Notes: a model not told the origin generated them from the letters alone. A stretch of DNA of 64,000 nt from Acidobacteria bacterium RIFCSPLOWO2_12_FULL_66_21 (GCA_001767455.1 MELC01000038.1:198553-262552), one strand, 5' to 3'. Shown: positions 52,702 through 61,926, counted from the first letter of the stretch. Numbers and translations are program-made.

Positions 52702-54783
52702 ATGAAATGGCGCGATGACCCCGCCTCGGTCCGTCCGATGCTCGCGACGCTCGCCGAGCCGCCGCTCGCGGGGCCTGGTCTCGTGTACGAGCCGAAGTAC
52801 GACGGCATCCGGGCGCTCGTGGACGTGCCCGCCGGGACGAAAGGCGCGGTCCGGATCTGGTCGCGCCTCGGCAACGCGAAGACCTCGCAGTTCCCCTCGA
52901 TCGTGCGCGCGCTCGACGCCTGGCGCGCCACGCTGCGGGCGCCCGTACTGCTCGACGCGGAGATCGTCGCGCTCGACGAACGCGGTCGCCCCGCCGGCTT
53001 CCAGCGCCTGCAGGGGCGCATTCACGTCATCGGCGCGCGAGACGTCGAGCGGCTCGACAAGTCGCAGCCGGTGGCGCTCATCGCGTTCGACCTGCTGCGC
53101 GACGGCGACGAGGATCTGCGTGGCCTGCCGTTGACGGAGCGGCGCGCGCGTCTCGAGGCGCGGCTCGCCGCCGCCGGACCGGCGAGGCCTTCCCGTGTCC
53201 TTCCGTGGCATTCCGTGGTGCGGATCAGCGAGCAGGCGAGCGGCGACGGCCGCGCGCTGCACGCTCGCGCGACCGAAGAAGGATGGGAAGGGCTGATCGT
53301 GAAGGAGGCGCGCGCGCCGTACCAATCGGGCCGCCGCAGCCCCGCATGGCGGAAGCTCAAGCTCGTCCGGGAACAGGAGTTCATCGTCGGCGGCTGGACC
53401 GAGCCGCGGCAGTCGCGGCAGTACTTCGGCGCGCTGCTGCTGGGCGTCATGGACGGGAAGGCGCTGCGATACGTCGGCCACACGGGAACGGGCTTCGATC
53501 AGAAGGAGCTCGAGCGCGTCTGGAAGAAGCTGCGCGCCATCGAGATCGACCGCTCCCCGTTCTCGACGTCGATCAAGACGAACGAACCGGCCCACTGGGT
53601 CCGGCCGGAGGTCGTCGCCCAGGTGCGATTCACGGAATGGACGGCCGATGAGAAGCTGCGCCATCCCGTCTACCTCGGCCTCCGCGACGACAAGCCGCCA
53701 AGCGACGTGATCAAAGAAGCGCCTGCGGCCGGCCCGACCCGCCGGGGTCCCCAACGCGGCGCCCGCATCGGGGTGGCCGACCGCCGGGCCCGGCCCGAAC
53801 CGCGGGACGAGCGCGGCGCCATCCTCGATCAGCTTCGCGCGCTGGAGGACGCGCGGCGCGACGGCACGATCGAGCTGCCGGACGGCGCGCGGCTGGGCGT
53901 CACCAACCTGGCGAAGATCTTCTGGCCCGGACCGAAGCTGACCAAAGGCGACCTGCTGCGCTACTACGTGGAGGTCGCGCCGCTCATCCTGCCGGCCGTC
54001 GCGGATCGGCCGCTCGTGATGAAGCGGTTTCCCAACGGCATCGCGGGCAGCGCCTTCTACCAGCAGCGGTCGCGCCAGGAGAAGCCGCCCGCCGGCGTCC
54101 GGATCGAGACGCTGCCTGACGAGATCGATCCGATTTCGGAAGCGGACGCGCGGCGGTTCGTCGGCGGATCGCTCGTCACGCTGCTCTACATGACGCAGAT
54201 TGCCGCCATCTCGCAGGATCCGTGGTTCTCGCGCATCCAGTCGCCGCTCGACGCGGACTACGTCGCGCTCGACCTCGATCCGGGCGACGGGACGCCATTC
54301 TCCCGCGTGCTCGACGTCGCGTGCTGGATCCGCGACGAGCTGGCGTCGCTCGGCGTGCCGGCCGTGCCGAAGACGTCCGGGTCGAGCGGGCTGCACATCT
54401 ACATCCCCCTGCCGCCGGGGACCTCGTACGAATCCGGCCTGCTCTTCTGCCAGATTGTGGCGACGGTCATCGCGTCGCGCCACCCGAGGATCGCCACGAT
54501 CGAGCGCTCCGTCAGAGCCCGCGGCAAGGGGACCGTGTACGTCGATTACCTGCAGAACATCCTGGGGAAGACGCTGGCGACCGCTTACAGCGCGCGCGCG
54601 AGCGAATTCGCCGGCGTCTCGACGCCGCTCAAATGGGAGGAGATCGACGGGCAACTCGATCCCCGGGACTTCACCATCGTCACCGCGCCCGCGCGCTTCA
54701 GAAAGGTCGGAGACCTCTGGGCGCGCCTGCGCACATCAAAGCCCGCCAATCTCGAAGCAGTGTTTCGCAAATACGGACGGTGA
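52702..54783 (+). CDS. ligD: ATP-dependent DNA ligase/polymerase LigD (no nuclease domain)
   Basis: The 693-residue protein, from the ATG with AAGGA before it, has the ligase domain first (adenylated lysine K32 in YEPKYDGIRAL; ligase core and OB domain to about 330, EGWEGLIVKEARAPYQSG) and a polymerase/primase domain second (about 370-690, LGVTNLAKIFWPG, YVALDLDPGDGT with the paired acids, GSSGLHIYIPL). The phosphoesterase domain common in LigD is absent. It seals and fills DNA ends together with Ku. A longer frame upstream (eight residues) is possible. Confidence 0.93.
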   Translation: MKWRDDPASVRPMLATLAEPPLAGPGLVYEPKYDGIRALVDVPAGTKGAVRIWSRLGNAKTSQFPSIVRALDAWRATLRAPVLLDAEIVALDERGRPAGFQRLQGRIHVIGARDVERLDKSQPVALIAFDLLRDGDEDLRGLPLTERRARLEARLAAAGPARPSRVLPWHSVVRISEQASGDGRALHARATEEGWEGLIVKEARAPYQSGRRSPAWRKLKLVREQEFIVGGWTEPRQSRQYFGALLLGVMDGKALRYVGHTGTGFDQKELERVWKKLRAIEIDRSPFSTSIKTNEPAHWVRPEVVAQVRFTEWTADEKLRHPVYLGLRDDKPPSDVIKEAPAAGPTRRGPQRGARIGVADRRARPEPRDERGAILDQLRALEDARRDGTIELPDGARLGVTNLAKIFWPGPKLTKGDLLRYYVEVAPLILPAVADRPLVMKRFPNGIAGSAFYQQRSRQEKPPAGVRIETLPDEIDPISEADARRFVGGSLVTLLYMTQIAAISQDPWFSRIQSPLDADYVALDLDPGDGTPFSRVLDVACWIRDELASLGVPAVPKTSGSSGLHIYIPLPPGTSYESGLLFCQIVATVIASRHPRIATIERSVRARGKGTVYVDYLQNILGKTLATAYSARASEFAGVSTPLKWEEIDGQLDPRDFTIVTAPARFRKVGDLWARLRTSKPANLEAVFRKYGR

Positions 54784-54792
54784 CACAGTCGT

Positions 54793-54890
54793 GGCTCGTT
54801 GCTCGTTGCTCGTGGTTCAGGGCTCGGCTTGCCGCGCCGAAGCGCCGGAGCGCGAAGGCGGGGGCTCGATCGAGCAACGAGCAACGAACT
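54793..54890. repeat. 15-bp inverted repeat around a REP-like unit
   Basis: GTTGCTCGTTGCTCG (54798-54812) pairs perfectly with CGAGCAACGAGCAAC (54871-54885). Between them is GCCGCGCCGAAGCGCCGGAG and GCGAAGGCGGG, one of the dispersed units. Confidence 0.8.
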
Positions 54891-54917
54891 GCGGACGGCG
54901 AACTGCGAGCTGCGACG

Positions 54918-56006
54918 TTACGCTCTTCGCTCAATAACAGCTTTGAGCTCTTCTCGCTCGCGCGGCCCGGGACCGCCTTGCGGCCGCTCCGTCGGATCGT
55001 CGTTTCGGTCGCCGGTGGAAGAGACGATGGAGAAGGCGATGAAGGCGGCGGCGGCGAGGAGCGCCCCGGCCGACAGGCTGCCGCGGTGTGTCGAGGCCCA
55101 GAGCTGCGGGCTGTGTTCGATCGCGTGCTCGCCGAAGGGTCCGTGCGCGCCGTGGTCGCCGGGCACGGGTTCCCACAAGTTGTCCGGCCGCGCCGGATCC
55201 TCGGGCTCGCCGGTCTGCTGCGCGTCGTAGCCCATCGAGGCGAGATAGCGATCGAACAGCGCCGGCGCCGCGCGGTCGCCGGCAATCGCCGCGACCGTCG
55301 TCGCGCCGACCCACAACTCGCGGCGATCGTGATGGGCGGCCCAGAAGATGGCCGCGGCGGCGATCTCCGGCTGGTAGATCGGCGGCACCGGCTGCGCCTT
55401 GTGCGGCAGGCGGCTCTTCACCCACCCGAACTGCGGCGTGTTCATCGCGGGCAGGTGCACGTGGGTGAGCGTGATGAGGCTGCCCTCGTGCAGCAGCTCG
55501 CAGCGCAGCGAATCCATGAACCCCTGGATGGCGTGCTTCGCGGCGCAGTACGCGGACTGGAGCGGGATGCCGCGATAGGCGAGCGCCGAGCCGACCTGCA
55601 CGATCGACCCGCGGTTGCGCGGCCGCATGCGCGCCAGCGCGGCGAGCGTGCCGTGCACCGACCCGAGGTAGGTGACCTCGGTGACGCGCCGGTATTCCTC
55701 CGCCTGCATCTCGGCGACGGGCGAGAACACCGAAACCATCGCGTTGTTGACCCACACGTCGATCGGCCCAAGCGTGTCTTCGACGCGGGCGGCCGCCTCG
55801 TCCACCTGCTTCCAGCTCGCGACATCGGCCGGCAGCACCAGCGCGCGTCCACCCGCGGCCTCGACTTCGCGGGCCGCGGCCTCGAGCCCCTCGCGCCCAC
55901 GCGCCAGCAGCGCGATGCGCGCGCCGTCGCGCGCGAACCGCCGCACCACCGCCCGCCCGACGCCGGCAGATGCGCCGGTGACCACGACCACTTCGGGGCT
56001 CGCCAT
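54918..56006 (-). CDS. Short-chain dehydrogenase/reductase with C-terminal extension
   Basis: A 362-residue SDR. NAD(P)-binding VVVTGASAGVGRAVVRRFA, VNNA (about 92) and the catalytic S-Y-K in GSALAYRGIPLQSAYCAAKH (Y, K) are present. Residues about 300-362 form an extra tail with a hydrophobic stretch (SAGALLAAAAFIAFSIVSS) that could be a membrane anchor. ATG has GGAAAGAGG upstream. A longer frame is not coding in appearance. Substrate unknown. Confidence 0.88.
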   Translation of the reverse strand: MASPEVVVVTGASAGVGRAVVRRFARDGARIALLARGREGLEAAAREVEAAGGRALVLPADVASWKQVDEAAARVEDTLGPIDVWVNNAMVSVFSPVAEMQAEEYRRVTEVTYLGSVHGTLAALARMRPRNRGSIVQVGSALAYRGIPLQSAYCAAKHAIQGFMDSLRCELLHEGSLITLTHVHLPAMNTPQFGWVKSRLPHKAQPVPPIYQPEIAAAAIFWAAHHDRRELWVGATTVAAIAGDRAAPALFDRYLASMGYDAQQTGEPEDPARPDNLWEPVPGDHGAHGPFGEHAIEHSPQLWASTHRGSLSAGALLAAAAFIAFSIVSSTGDRNDDPTERPQGGPGPREREELKAVIERRA

Positions 56007-56143
56007 TGCCGCCTCTTTCCTTCTCTCATTTCCCAGTGAACCTGAACGTCTTCCCCTTCTTCCCTCCTTCTGTTGGTTCGATCTTCTCCCCGGCTCGTGT
56101 TCGGACAGCCGGCATGAGCCCGCGCCCATGTCGGCACCGGCGA

Positions 56144-56341
56144 TCAGAAGCTCGCGTCCTCCTCCTCTTCCTCTTCCTCGTTGTCGACGGTATCGTCCAC
56201 GTCCTCGCACTCGTCGTCGGCCGCGCCGCGTTCGTCCTCGCCGCTGCGGATCCGATCGTCGCGACTCAAGTCGCTGCTGCTCTCGGTGCCGCTGCGATCG
56301 CCCTGCTGAGCCGGTGAACGAGCGCCCTCTTTGTTGGCCAT
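56144..56341 (-). CDS. Very acidic small protein, 65 residues
   Basis: ATG with GGAG seven bases ahead. After an N-terminal [18 protein letters not shown] the protein is dominated by D and E, ending [13 protein letters not shown]. It is probably disordered. No family is recognised. Good RBS supports translation. Confidence 0.65.
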   Translation of the reverse strand: MANKEGARSPAQQGDRSGTESSSDLSRDDRIRSGEDERGAADDECEDVDDTVDNEEEEEEEDASF

Positions 56342-56410
56342 GGAGTCTCCTTTCGCGATTGCGGGTCGAGCGAGCAAAGCAGGTGCCACGGCGTGCGGTA
56401 TCCTGTGAGG

Positions 56411-56773
56411 ATGAGCAAGCGCCTGGTGGTGCCTCCCGCGGAAGCCGCTCGATCGTTCGGCGTCGGCAAACTGACGCGGCACCTGTTCATCTGCGTCGGG
56501 CCTGATTGCACGGATCCCGCCGAGGGGGACCGCACGTGGACGTACCTCAAGCGGCGGATGAAAGAGCTGAACATCGCGGGGCCTGACGGCCCGTGCTATC
56601 GCACGAAGTGCCAGTGCCTTCGCATCTGCACGGAAGGTCCGATCTGCGTCGTGTACCCCGAGGGGACGTGGTACCGCCACGTCACGCCCGAGAACGCCGA
56701 GCGAATCATCCAGGAACACCTCATCGGCGGCCAGGTCGTCGAGGATCTGTGCTTCGCACGCAACCCGCTCTGA
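56411..56773 (+). CDS. Thioredoxin-like 2Fe-2S ferredoxin
   Basis: About 120 residues. [31 protein letters not shown] and [19 protein letters not shown] match thioredoxin-fold 2Fe-2S ferredoxins (Shethna type), with the cluster cysteines in the two motifs (C-x4-C and the CxC-x3-C-x4-C set). Acts as an electron carrier; partner unknown. A start six residues further upstream is possible. Confidence 0.85.
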   Translation: MSKRLVVPPAEAARSFGVGKLTRHLFICVGPDCTDPAEGDRTWTYLKRRMKELNIAGPDGPCYRTKCQCLRICTEGPICVVYPEGTWYRHVTPENAERIIQEHLIGGQVVEDLCFARNPL

Positions 56774-56778
56774 GGAGC

Positions 56779-56816
56779 CTTGCCCCGCCGAAGCGCCGGA
56801 GGCGCGAAGGCGGCTT
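56779..56816. repeat. REP-like dispersed unit
   Basis: CCCCGCCGAAGCGCCGGAG followed by GCGCGAAGGCGGC, a copy of the family described at 34668-34802, palindromic at its ends. Confidence 0.7.
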
Positions 56817-56880
56817 GCGCCGTCCGAGTGCCGACCGCTATGATGGAGGGCCGGCTGATCCATCGTGGTGCCGGCAGGTG

Positions 56881-56957
<77 letters not shown>

Positions 56958-56983
56958 GCCTTCGCTCTCGATGGCTGGCGAAG

Positions 56984-57023
56984 GCTGCCGCGCCGAAGCG
57001 CTGCGAGGCGCGAAGGCGGGGCC
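56984..57023. repeat. REP-like dispersed unit between two tRNA-Arg genes
   Basis: GCTGCCGCGCCGAAGCGCTG then CGAGGCGCGAAGGCGGGG, same family as 34668-34802. Confidence 0.75.
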
Positions 57024-57098
57024 TCCTGACTCGAGCTTCGGCTCGGCAGGCCCTGTCTGGTCGACCGTCGTCAATCACGAGAGCATGACGTTTCGTGT

Positions 57099-57175
<77 letters not shown>

Positions 57176-57404
57176 TCCGCCTCCGCCCGCCCCCGATCGC
57201 ATGCGGGCTACGGCGAGATGGCGCCAAGTGCTTTTGGCGCGCGTGGGGCCCCAACGCCCACTCCGCTCCGCTCGCACCGCCTCCCGCATGCTCCTCGATG
57301 TGCGGCTCCCCGGCCTTCCGCTGAGGCATCGTCCTCGGCTCGGCTGACCGACGGCATCAAACCTGCGTATCTCCCGCCAGAGGAGTGGTTCGTCCTGCAG
57401 TTGC

Positions 57405-57596
57405 ATGAAACGGCTGCAAAGCACCATGAAGAAGTTGGAATCCGAGGCGGCGATCAATGCGCGCCTTCGGTCGATCGCCGACGAGCTGCGGCGGCTGCGT
57501 CAGGAGTCACGAACCCGAACCGGACGTCGCCCACCTGAGCGGGGTCACGCCTCCGACGCCGGCGCCCCCACGCCAAAGGGACGCAAGAAGACCTGA
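57405..57596 (+). CDS. Small basic helical protein, doubtful
   Basis: A 63-residue frame, MKRLQSTMKKLESEAAINAR then LRSIADELRRLRQESRTRTG, with an amphipathic helix and basic tail. The RBS is weak. A second ATG at 57426 also fits. Could be real but support is limited to helix-like composition. Confidence 0.35.
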   Translation: MKRLQSTMKKLESEAAINARLRSIADELRRLRQESRTRTGRRPPERGHASDAGAPTPKGRKKT

Positions 57597-57632
57597 GCGC
57601 CCCCCGGCCGCCACTTCCGGGACCCATCCCAC

Positions 57633-57668
57633 TTGACATCCCAGTGAACCGTGTGCCATCTTCACTGG
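57633..57668 (+). promoter_or_regulatory. PadR promoter and palindromic operator
   Basis: TTGACA at 57633-57638, then CCAGTGAA (57641-57648) and its complement TTCACTGG (57661-57668) separated by 12 bases. The right half ends one base before the PadR ATG. A CATCTT at 57657-57662 is the best -10. The transcript would start at or near the ATG and there is no Shine-Dalgarno, so it may be leaderless. Confidence 0.65.
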
Positions 57669-57669
57669 T

Positions 57670-58011
57670 ATGCCAAGTAAAGAAGACCAGGTCGAGCTGC
57701 TGCAGGGCACGCTCGACCTCATCGTGCTGCGCGCGCTGCTGACGATGGGGCCGCTGCACGCCTATTCCCTCGCCGAGCGGCTGGCGCAGGTCACGGACCA
57801 TCCGCTCTCTCTCAACCAGGGCACGCTCTATCCCGCGCTCGTGCGCCTCGAGCAGAAGGGGTGGATCAAAGGCGCGTGGCAGAAGACCGAGCACAACCGC
57901 GACGCGAAGTTCTACTCCATCACCAAGGCCGGCGAGCGTGCGCTGGCCGCGCAGACCGAGCGGTGGCGCCGGCTCGCCGGGCTCGTCGACAAGCTCCTCC
58001 TGGAGTCCTGA
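57670..58011 (+). CDS. PadR-family transcriptional regulator
   Basis: A 113-residue winged-helix repressor: VELLQGTLDLIVLRALLTMG, LNQGTLYPALVRLEQKGWIK and the wing tail AKFYSITKAGERALAAQTER. PadR repressors usually control a neighbouring efflux gene and themselves. The palindrome just upstream is the likely binding site. The adjacent efflux genes on the minus strand are broken. Confidence 0.94.
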   Translation: MPSKEDQVELLQGTLDLIVLRALLTMGPLHAYSLAERLAQVTDHPLSLNQGTLYPALVRLEQKGWIKGAWQKTEHNRDAKFYSITKAGERALAAQTERWRRLAGLVDKLLLES

Positions 58012-58143
58012 TCGTGTCCGCCGTCCGGCGCAGTCGCCTGCCGTCGTCGCCCTGTTCATGCCGATCGTGGGCCTGCTGGCGGCCCTCGGCCCGGCGCGGC
58101 GGGGTCTGCGGATCCAGCCCACGGGGCGCTGCGGCAGGACTGG

Positions 58144-58407
58144 CTACTCTGCCCTGAGCGCCTCGGCCGGGAACACGCGCGCGGCGCGCCGGGCGGGCCC
58201 GACGCCGGCGACGATGCCGACGAGCGCGAGCAGAACGACGGCGGTGAGGCCGGTGACGAGCGAGATGTGCGGGCGCGCGCCCGGGGGGACCTGCGGGATG
58301 AAGATCGCGATCTTCGTCAGCGCGAACGCGACCAGGATCCCGACCACGCCGCCGGCGAGCGTGATCGCGAGCGCCTCGATCAGGAAGCCGAGGAACACGG
58401 CGCGGCG
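58144..58407 (-). pseudogene. FtsX/MacB-type permease, C-terminal fragment
   Basis: RRAVFLGFLIEALAITLAGG then VVGILVAFALTKIAIFIPQ and the ending ARRAARVFPAEALRAE are the last two helices of a MacB-type permease. The roughly 300 residues before are missing; the fragment is not in frame with the adaptor upstream. Confidence 0.75.
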
Positions 58408-58414
58408 CGGGGCG

Positions 58415-59206
58415 TCACTGCGGGCGGCACATGACCACCTGCCCTTTCTCGAGGCCCGAGCGGATCTGGATCCGATCCTTCTGGATGGCGCCGACCTCGA
58501 CGTAGTGGCGCCGGTTGTTCCCGCCGGGGCGCAGCGTGACGTAGGATCGGCCCGCCGGATCGGCGCGCACGCAGCGCTCCGGAATGGCGACCGCCTGGAT
58601 GCTGGAGCTGAGGACGATGTCGGCCTGCGCGGGAACGTTGACCCACCCGCCGGGCGGCTGCGATTTGAGCGCAATCACGATGGGAAAGGTCGTCAGCTTC
58701 GAGGTCGGATCAACGTCACCGGCCGTCGACACCGAGTCGACGGCCGCGGGCAGGATGTCGGTCGGATCCGAATCGAGGCGCACGCGCGCGGGCAGCCCTC
58801 TCTTGATGCGGCGCGCGTCGGCTGCCGTGGCCTTCGCATACAGCGCGGACTGCCGCGCGTCGCCGAGCGTCATCAGGATGCTGCCGCCGGTCGCCGACCG
58901 GCTGACGCCGGCCACGCCGCTGCCGACCTCGACCTGGCGCCGCAGGATGTAGGCCTCGAACGGCGCGCGGATGACGGTGTGCTGGAACTGCGTGCGCGCC
59001 TGGTCGACGGCGGCGCGCGCCTGCGCGATGCGCGCCTCGCTGCTGTCGATGTTCCGCCGCGCGCGCTCGAGCCCGCGCTCGGCCACGCGCAGCTCGGTCA
59101 GCCGCTGGTCGAGATCCGCGCTCGGCACGAGGTAGAACCACCCGCCGGCGCCGATGAGCACGTTCATAATCAGCACGACGAGAATCGTCAGGCCCGTTCG
59201 CAGCAT
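58415..59206 (-). CDS. HlyD/MacA-type adaptor, shortened
   Basis: A 263-residue protein. The membrane anchor (LTILVVLIMNVLIGAGGWFY) leads straight into the coiled-coil hairpin's second arm (RARRNIDSSEARIAQARAA), the second lipoyl half (TVIRAPFEAYILRRQVEVG) and the barrel. The first lipoyl half and first helix, some 60-80 residues, are missing, so it is unlikely to work. It ends eight bases before the broken permease. Confidence 0.7.
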   Translation of the reverse strand: MLRTGLTILVVLIMNVLIGAGGWFYLVPSADLDQRLTELRVAERGLERARRNIDSSEARIAQARAAVDQARTQFQHTVIRAPFEAYILRRQVEVGSGVAGVSRSATGGSILMTLGDARQSALYAKATAADARRIKRGLPARVRLDSDPTDILPAAVDSVSTAGDVDPTSKLTTFPIVIALKSQPPGGWVNVPAQADIVLSSSIQAVAIPERCVRADPAGRSYVTLRPGGNNRRHYVEVGAIQKDRIQIRSGLEKGQVVMCRPQ

Positions 59207-59318
59207 GAATCCCCCAGGAATGCGCGCAGTCTAGCGCGTCTCTGACGGCACTCGGGGAGTCATCAGCCCGCGCTCACGTACTTCTTCGTCTCGCGGCCTG
59301 CCGTAGAATCAGCGCATC

Positions 59319-59975
59319 ATGATGCACTCCGGCAACCGTCGCGCCATTCTCCGTTTCGTCGCGCTCGTGGTCGTGATCGGTGCGGCCCTCGTGCCTGCTG
59401 CTTCCGCCTGCGGTCCGAAGGCGCCGCCATCCTCTGTCCCGGCGCCTCCGATCGTCGCGCCACCCGCGCCTCGAGCGCCAACACCCACACCGGCCCAGCG
59501 CCCGCCGGCGCCCGCGATCCCGGCTGCGCCACCCGCGACCGCCGCAAGGCCCGCGCCGGCCGTCCCGCCGCTCACGGGCATGACGACGCGTGCCGCGGTC
59601 GAATCGTTCAACGACCAGTGGAAGGCGTTGCGCGCCGAAGACTACACGCCAGACGAGGCGGCCGTGGCGACCATCGGGGCCACCTCCAAGGAAGTCACGG
59701 TCTTCATCGTCATCGCCACGTGGTGCCCTGACACGCGCCGCGATCTGCCCCGGTTCTTCAAGATTGCCGATCAGGCCGGCTGGCCGGCGTCGAGGATGAC
59801 GCTGCTCGCCGTCGATCGGACGAAGACGGACCCGGGAGGCGAGACGGCCAAATGGAACGTCACGCGCGTGCCGACCTTCATCTTCCTGCGTGGCGGCAAG
59901 GAGATTGGCCGAATCACCGAGCGGCCGACGACCACGCTCGAGCAGGACATGGCACGAATCGTCGGCGAGACCTAG
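59319..59975 (+). CDS. Exported thioredoxin-like protein
   Basis: A 218-residue protein with a signal peptide (ILRFVALVVVIGAALVPAASAC; the cysteine could make it a lipoprotein), a proline/alanine linker (about 32-85) and a thioredoxin fold (about 90-215) with VIATWCPDTRRDLPRFF. The usual second cysteine of CxxC is threonine (WCPDT), so it may act in disulfide or peroxide chemistry with a single cysteine. Partner unknown. Confidence 0.83.
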   Translation: MMHSGNRRAILRFVALVVVIGAALVPAASACGPKAPPSSVPAPPIVAPPAPRAPTPTPAQRPPAPAIPAAPPATAARPAPAVPPLTGMTTRAAVESFNDQWKALRAEDYTPDEAAVATIGATSKEVTVFIVIATWCPDTRRDLPRFFKIADQAGWPASRMTLLAVDRTKTDPGGETAKWNVTRVPTFIFLRGGKEIGRITERPTTTLEQDMARIVGET

Positions 59976-60008
59976 CGCACGCCTCGTACCCTTCGCCCGG
60001 GGGCCGGA

Positions 60009-61013
60009 TCAGCCGCGCAGCTCCGCAATCGCCGACCGCGCCCACCCGGCGTCGTTGAGCATGCCGCGGCCGACGCCGATGAGATCGGCGCGGCCTTCGC
60101 GGACCACCCGGTCCGCGTGCCGCGGGTCGGTGAAGCCGCCCGTCACGAGCACGGGCACGTTGACCGCTGCCTTGATGGCCTGCGCGTAGGGGACGAACCA
60201 GCCCGGCCCGCGTGCGACGACCACCGGCGGGCGCGACCCCTGGAGCCCGCCCGAGATGTCGACAAGGTCGATGCCTCCCGCCGCCAGCGCGATCGCTGCG
60301 TGCACCGCGTCTTCGAGCTCGAGGCCGCCCGGCGTCTCGTCGTGCGCGCCGAGGCGAATGAACACCGGGAAGTCCGGCCCGAGACGCGCGCGTATCTCGG
60401 CGAGCACGTCCAAGTGGAGCCGCCGCCGGTTCTGCTCGTTTCCTCCGTATTCGTCGGCGCGCGTGTTGGTCAGCGGCGAGAGGAACTGCGACAGCAGGTA
60501 GCCGTGCGCCGCGTGGATTTCCACCGCGTCGAACCCCGCCTCTCGCGCGCGCGCCGCCGCGTCGCCGAACGCCCGGATCGTCAGTGTGATCTCGCCGGCG
60601 GTCGCCTCGTCCGCCGCATCGGCCTCTTTCTCGAACGGATGACGCATCCGCGTCGGCCCCATCGGCGCCCGGCCAATCGCCGCGACGGTGGTGCTGGCGC
60701 CCGCGTGCGCCAGTTGCAGGCATGCCACGGCGCCTTCGCCCTTGATTGCCGCCGCCAGGCGCGCCAGCCCCGGGATCAACCCGTCGTCGTGCACGCCCAT
60801 CTGCGTGTCGCTGAGGCGGCCCCACGGGTGCACGTACGTGTGCTCGACGATGACGAGCGCGGTGCCCGCCGCGGCGCGCAGGCGGTGGTATTCGACGATG
60901 CGATCGGTCACCTCGCCGCGGGGCGTCGCGAACCCGGAGAACATCGGCGGCATCACGATGCGGTTGCGCAGGGTGAGGCCGGCGAAGGACAGCGGGGTGA
61001 GCAGGGTGTTCAC
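60009..61013 (-). CDS. NADH:flavin oxidoreductase (Old Yellow Enzyme family)
   Basis: GTG start with GGGG upstream; 334 residues. VMPPMFSGFAT, HAGASTTVAA, the catalytic DAVEIHAAHGYLLSQFLSPLTN, RADEYGGN and VTGGF are diagnostic. FMN-dependent ene-reductase reducing activated alkenes with NAD(P)H; substrate unknown. It starts seven bases after the stop of the exported protein gene, in one transcription unit. Confidence 0.93.
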   Translation of the reverse strand: MNTLLTPLSFAGLTLRNRIVMPPMFSGFATPRGEVTDRIVEYHRLRAAAGTALVIVEHTYVHPWGRLSDTQMGVHDDGLIPGLARLAAAIKGEGAVACLQLAHAGASTTVAAIGRAPMGPTRMRHPFEKEADAADEATAGEITLTIRAFGDAAARAREAGFDAVEIHAAHGYLLSQFLSPLTNTRADEYGGNEQNRRRLHLDVLAEIRARLGPDFPVFIRLGAHDETPGGLELEDAVHAAIALAAGGIDLVDISGGLQGSRPPVVVARGPGWFVPYAQAIKAAVNVPVLVTGGFTDPRHADRVVREGRADLIGVGRGMLNDAGWARSAIAELRG

Positions 61014-61020
61014 GAGGCCC

Positions 61021-61677
61021 CTACTTGAGCCACGTCTCGGCAAACGCGAGGAATGCGCTGCTGCTCTGGCGGTTTCCGCGCATTCGGGGCGTGACCGTGC
61101 CTGCCGCGCGCGTGCCGTTGACGATCACGTCGGCTGATTTCGCCGGGATGAACGTTGAGAGGATCGTGTACGGGTTGTGGGGCACGCCGACCCGGCTTTC
61201 GATAGCGAAGGGTTCGTAGAAATCCCGCCACACCAGGTCGATCGAGTACCCGTCGGCTTTGATGGTTTCTTTCCACGCGGTGGCTGTGTCTCCGCTCCGC
61301 TCGAAGCGCGCGCGACGGACGGGGAACGGCTTGTCACCATACGCCTTGTCGAAGGCGGTCATCAGCTGCGTGGCCACGTACTGGGCCAGCTGCTCGTTGT
61401 CCGCGAACGCCAGGCGGATGTCGTCGGCCGTCGGCCCATCGCCCTTGACGTCGCTCGTCACGAAGCAGACGTGCCCTTCGCCGGCCGGGCTCTGGAACAC
61501 GCGCCAGAAGCTGACGCTCGTCGAAGGCGCGGCACCCTCTTTCATCGCCAGCCGGATGCCGGGGTTCTCGCCGACGACCGCCACCCGGCCGTCCTTCACA
61601 TCCGAGGGGCTCTGACCAGAAGCGCCGGATACACCGAGCGCAAGCAGGGTGACGACGACAGCGATGTGTCGGATCAT
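61021..61677 (-). CDS. Exported hypothetical protein
   Basis: A 218-residue protein with signal peptide (MIRHIAVVVTLLALGVSGASG); ATG has GGAGG upstream. The mature part (VSFWRVFQSPAGEGHVCFVTSDVK, DLVWRDFYEPFAIESRVGVP) is a beta-rich unit not recognised. Operon partner of the flavin oxidoreductase that follows. Confidence 0.78.
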   Translation of the reverse strand: MIRHIAVVVTLLALGVSGASGQSPSDVKDGRVAVVGENPGIRLAMKEGAAPSTSVSFWRVFQSPAGEGHVCFVTSDVKGDGPTADDIRLAFADNEQLAQYVATQLMTAFDKAYGDKPFPVRRARFERSGDTATAWKETIKADGYSIDLVWRDFYEPFAIESRVGVPHNPYTILSTFIPAKSADVIVNGTRAAGTVTPRMRGNRQSSSAFLAFAETWLK

Positions 61678-61926
61678 GCAGTGCCTCCAGGCGCCAGCCA
61701 CGTTGGTGACCATAGCTCCGCCGCATGAATCATGCACACCGGCGCAGGGCGGGTCAAACGGGTTGATGATGCCTGACAGACGTTCTCGCCCTTGAACTTT
61801 GCGAAGCCCCGCGTTGTCCCGGGCATGCCACAGGATCGTGTGCGGTCCCATCAGCGAAGATTCGAGGCGATGGGAATCGAGTGAGCTCGCACCGCGGGAC
61901 CGCTGTCCGATCGACGGATCAAACTT

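Noticed and set aside
57640..57668. A transcription terminator before PadR
   Set aside because: The palindrome has a 12-base gap and no U-run and touches the start codon, so an operator is more likely.
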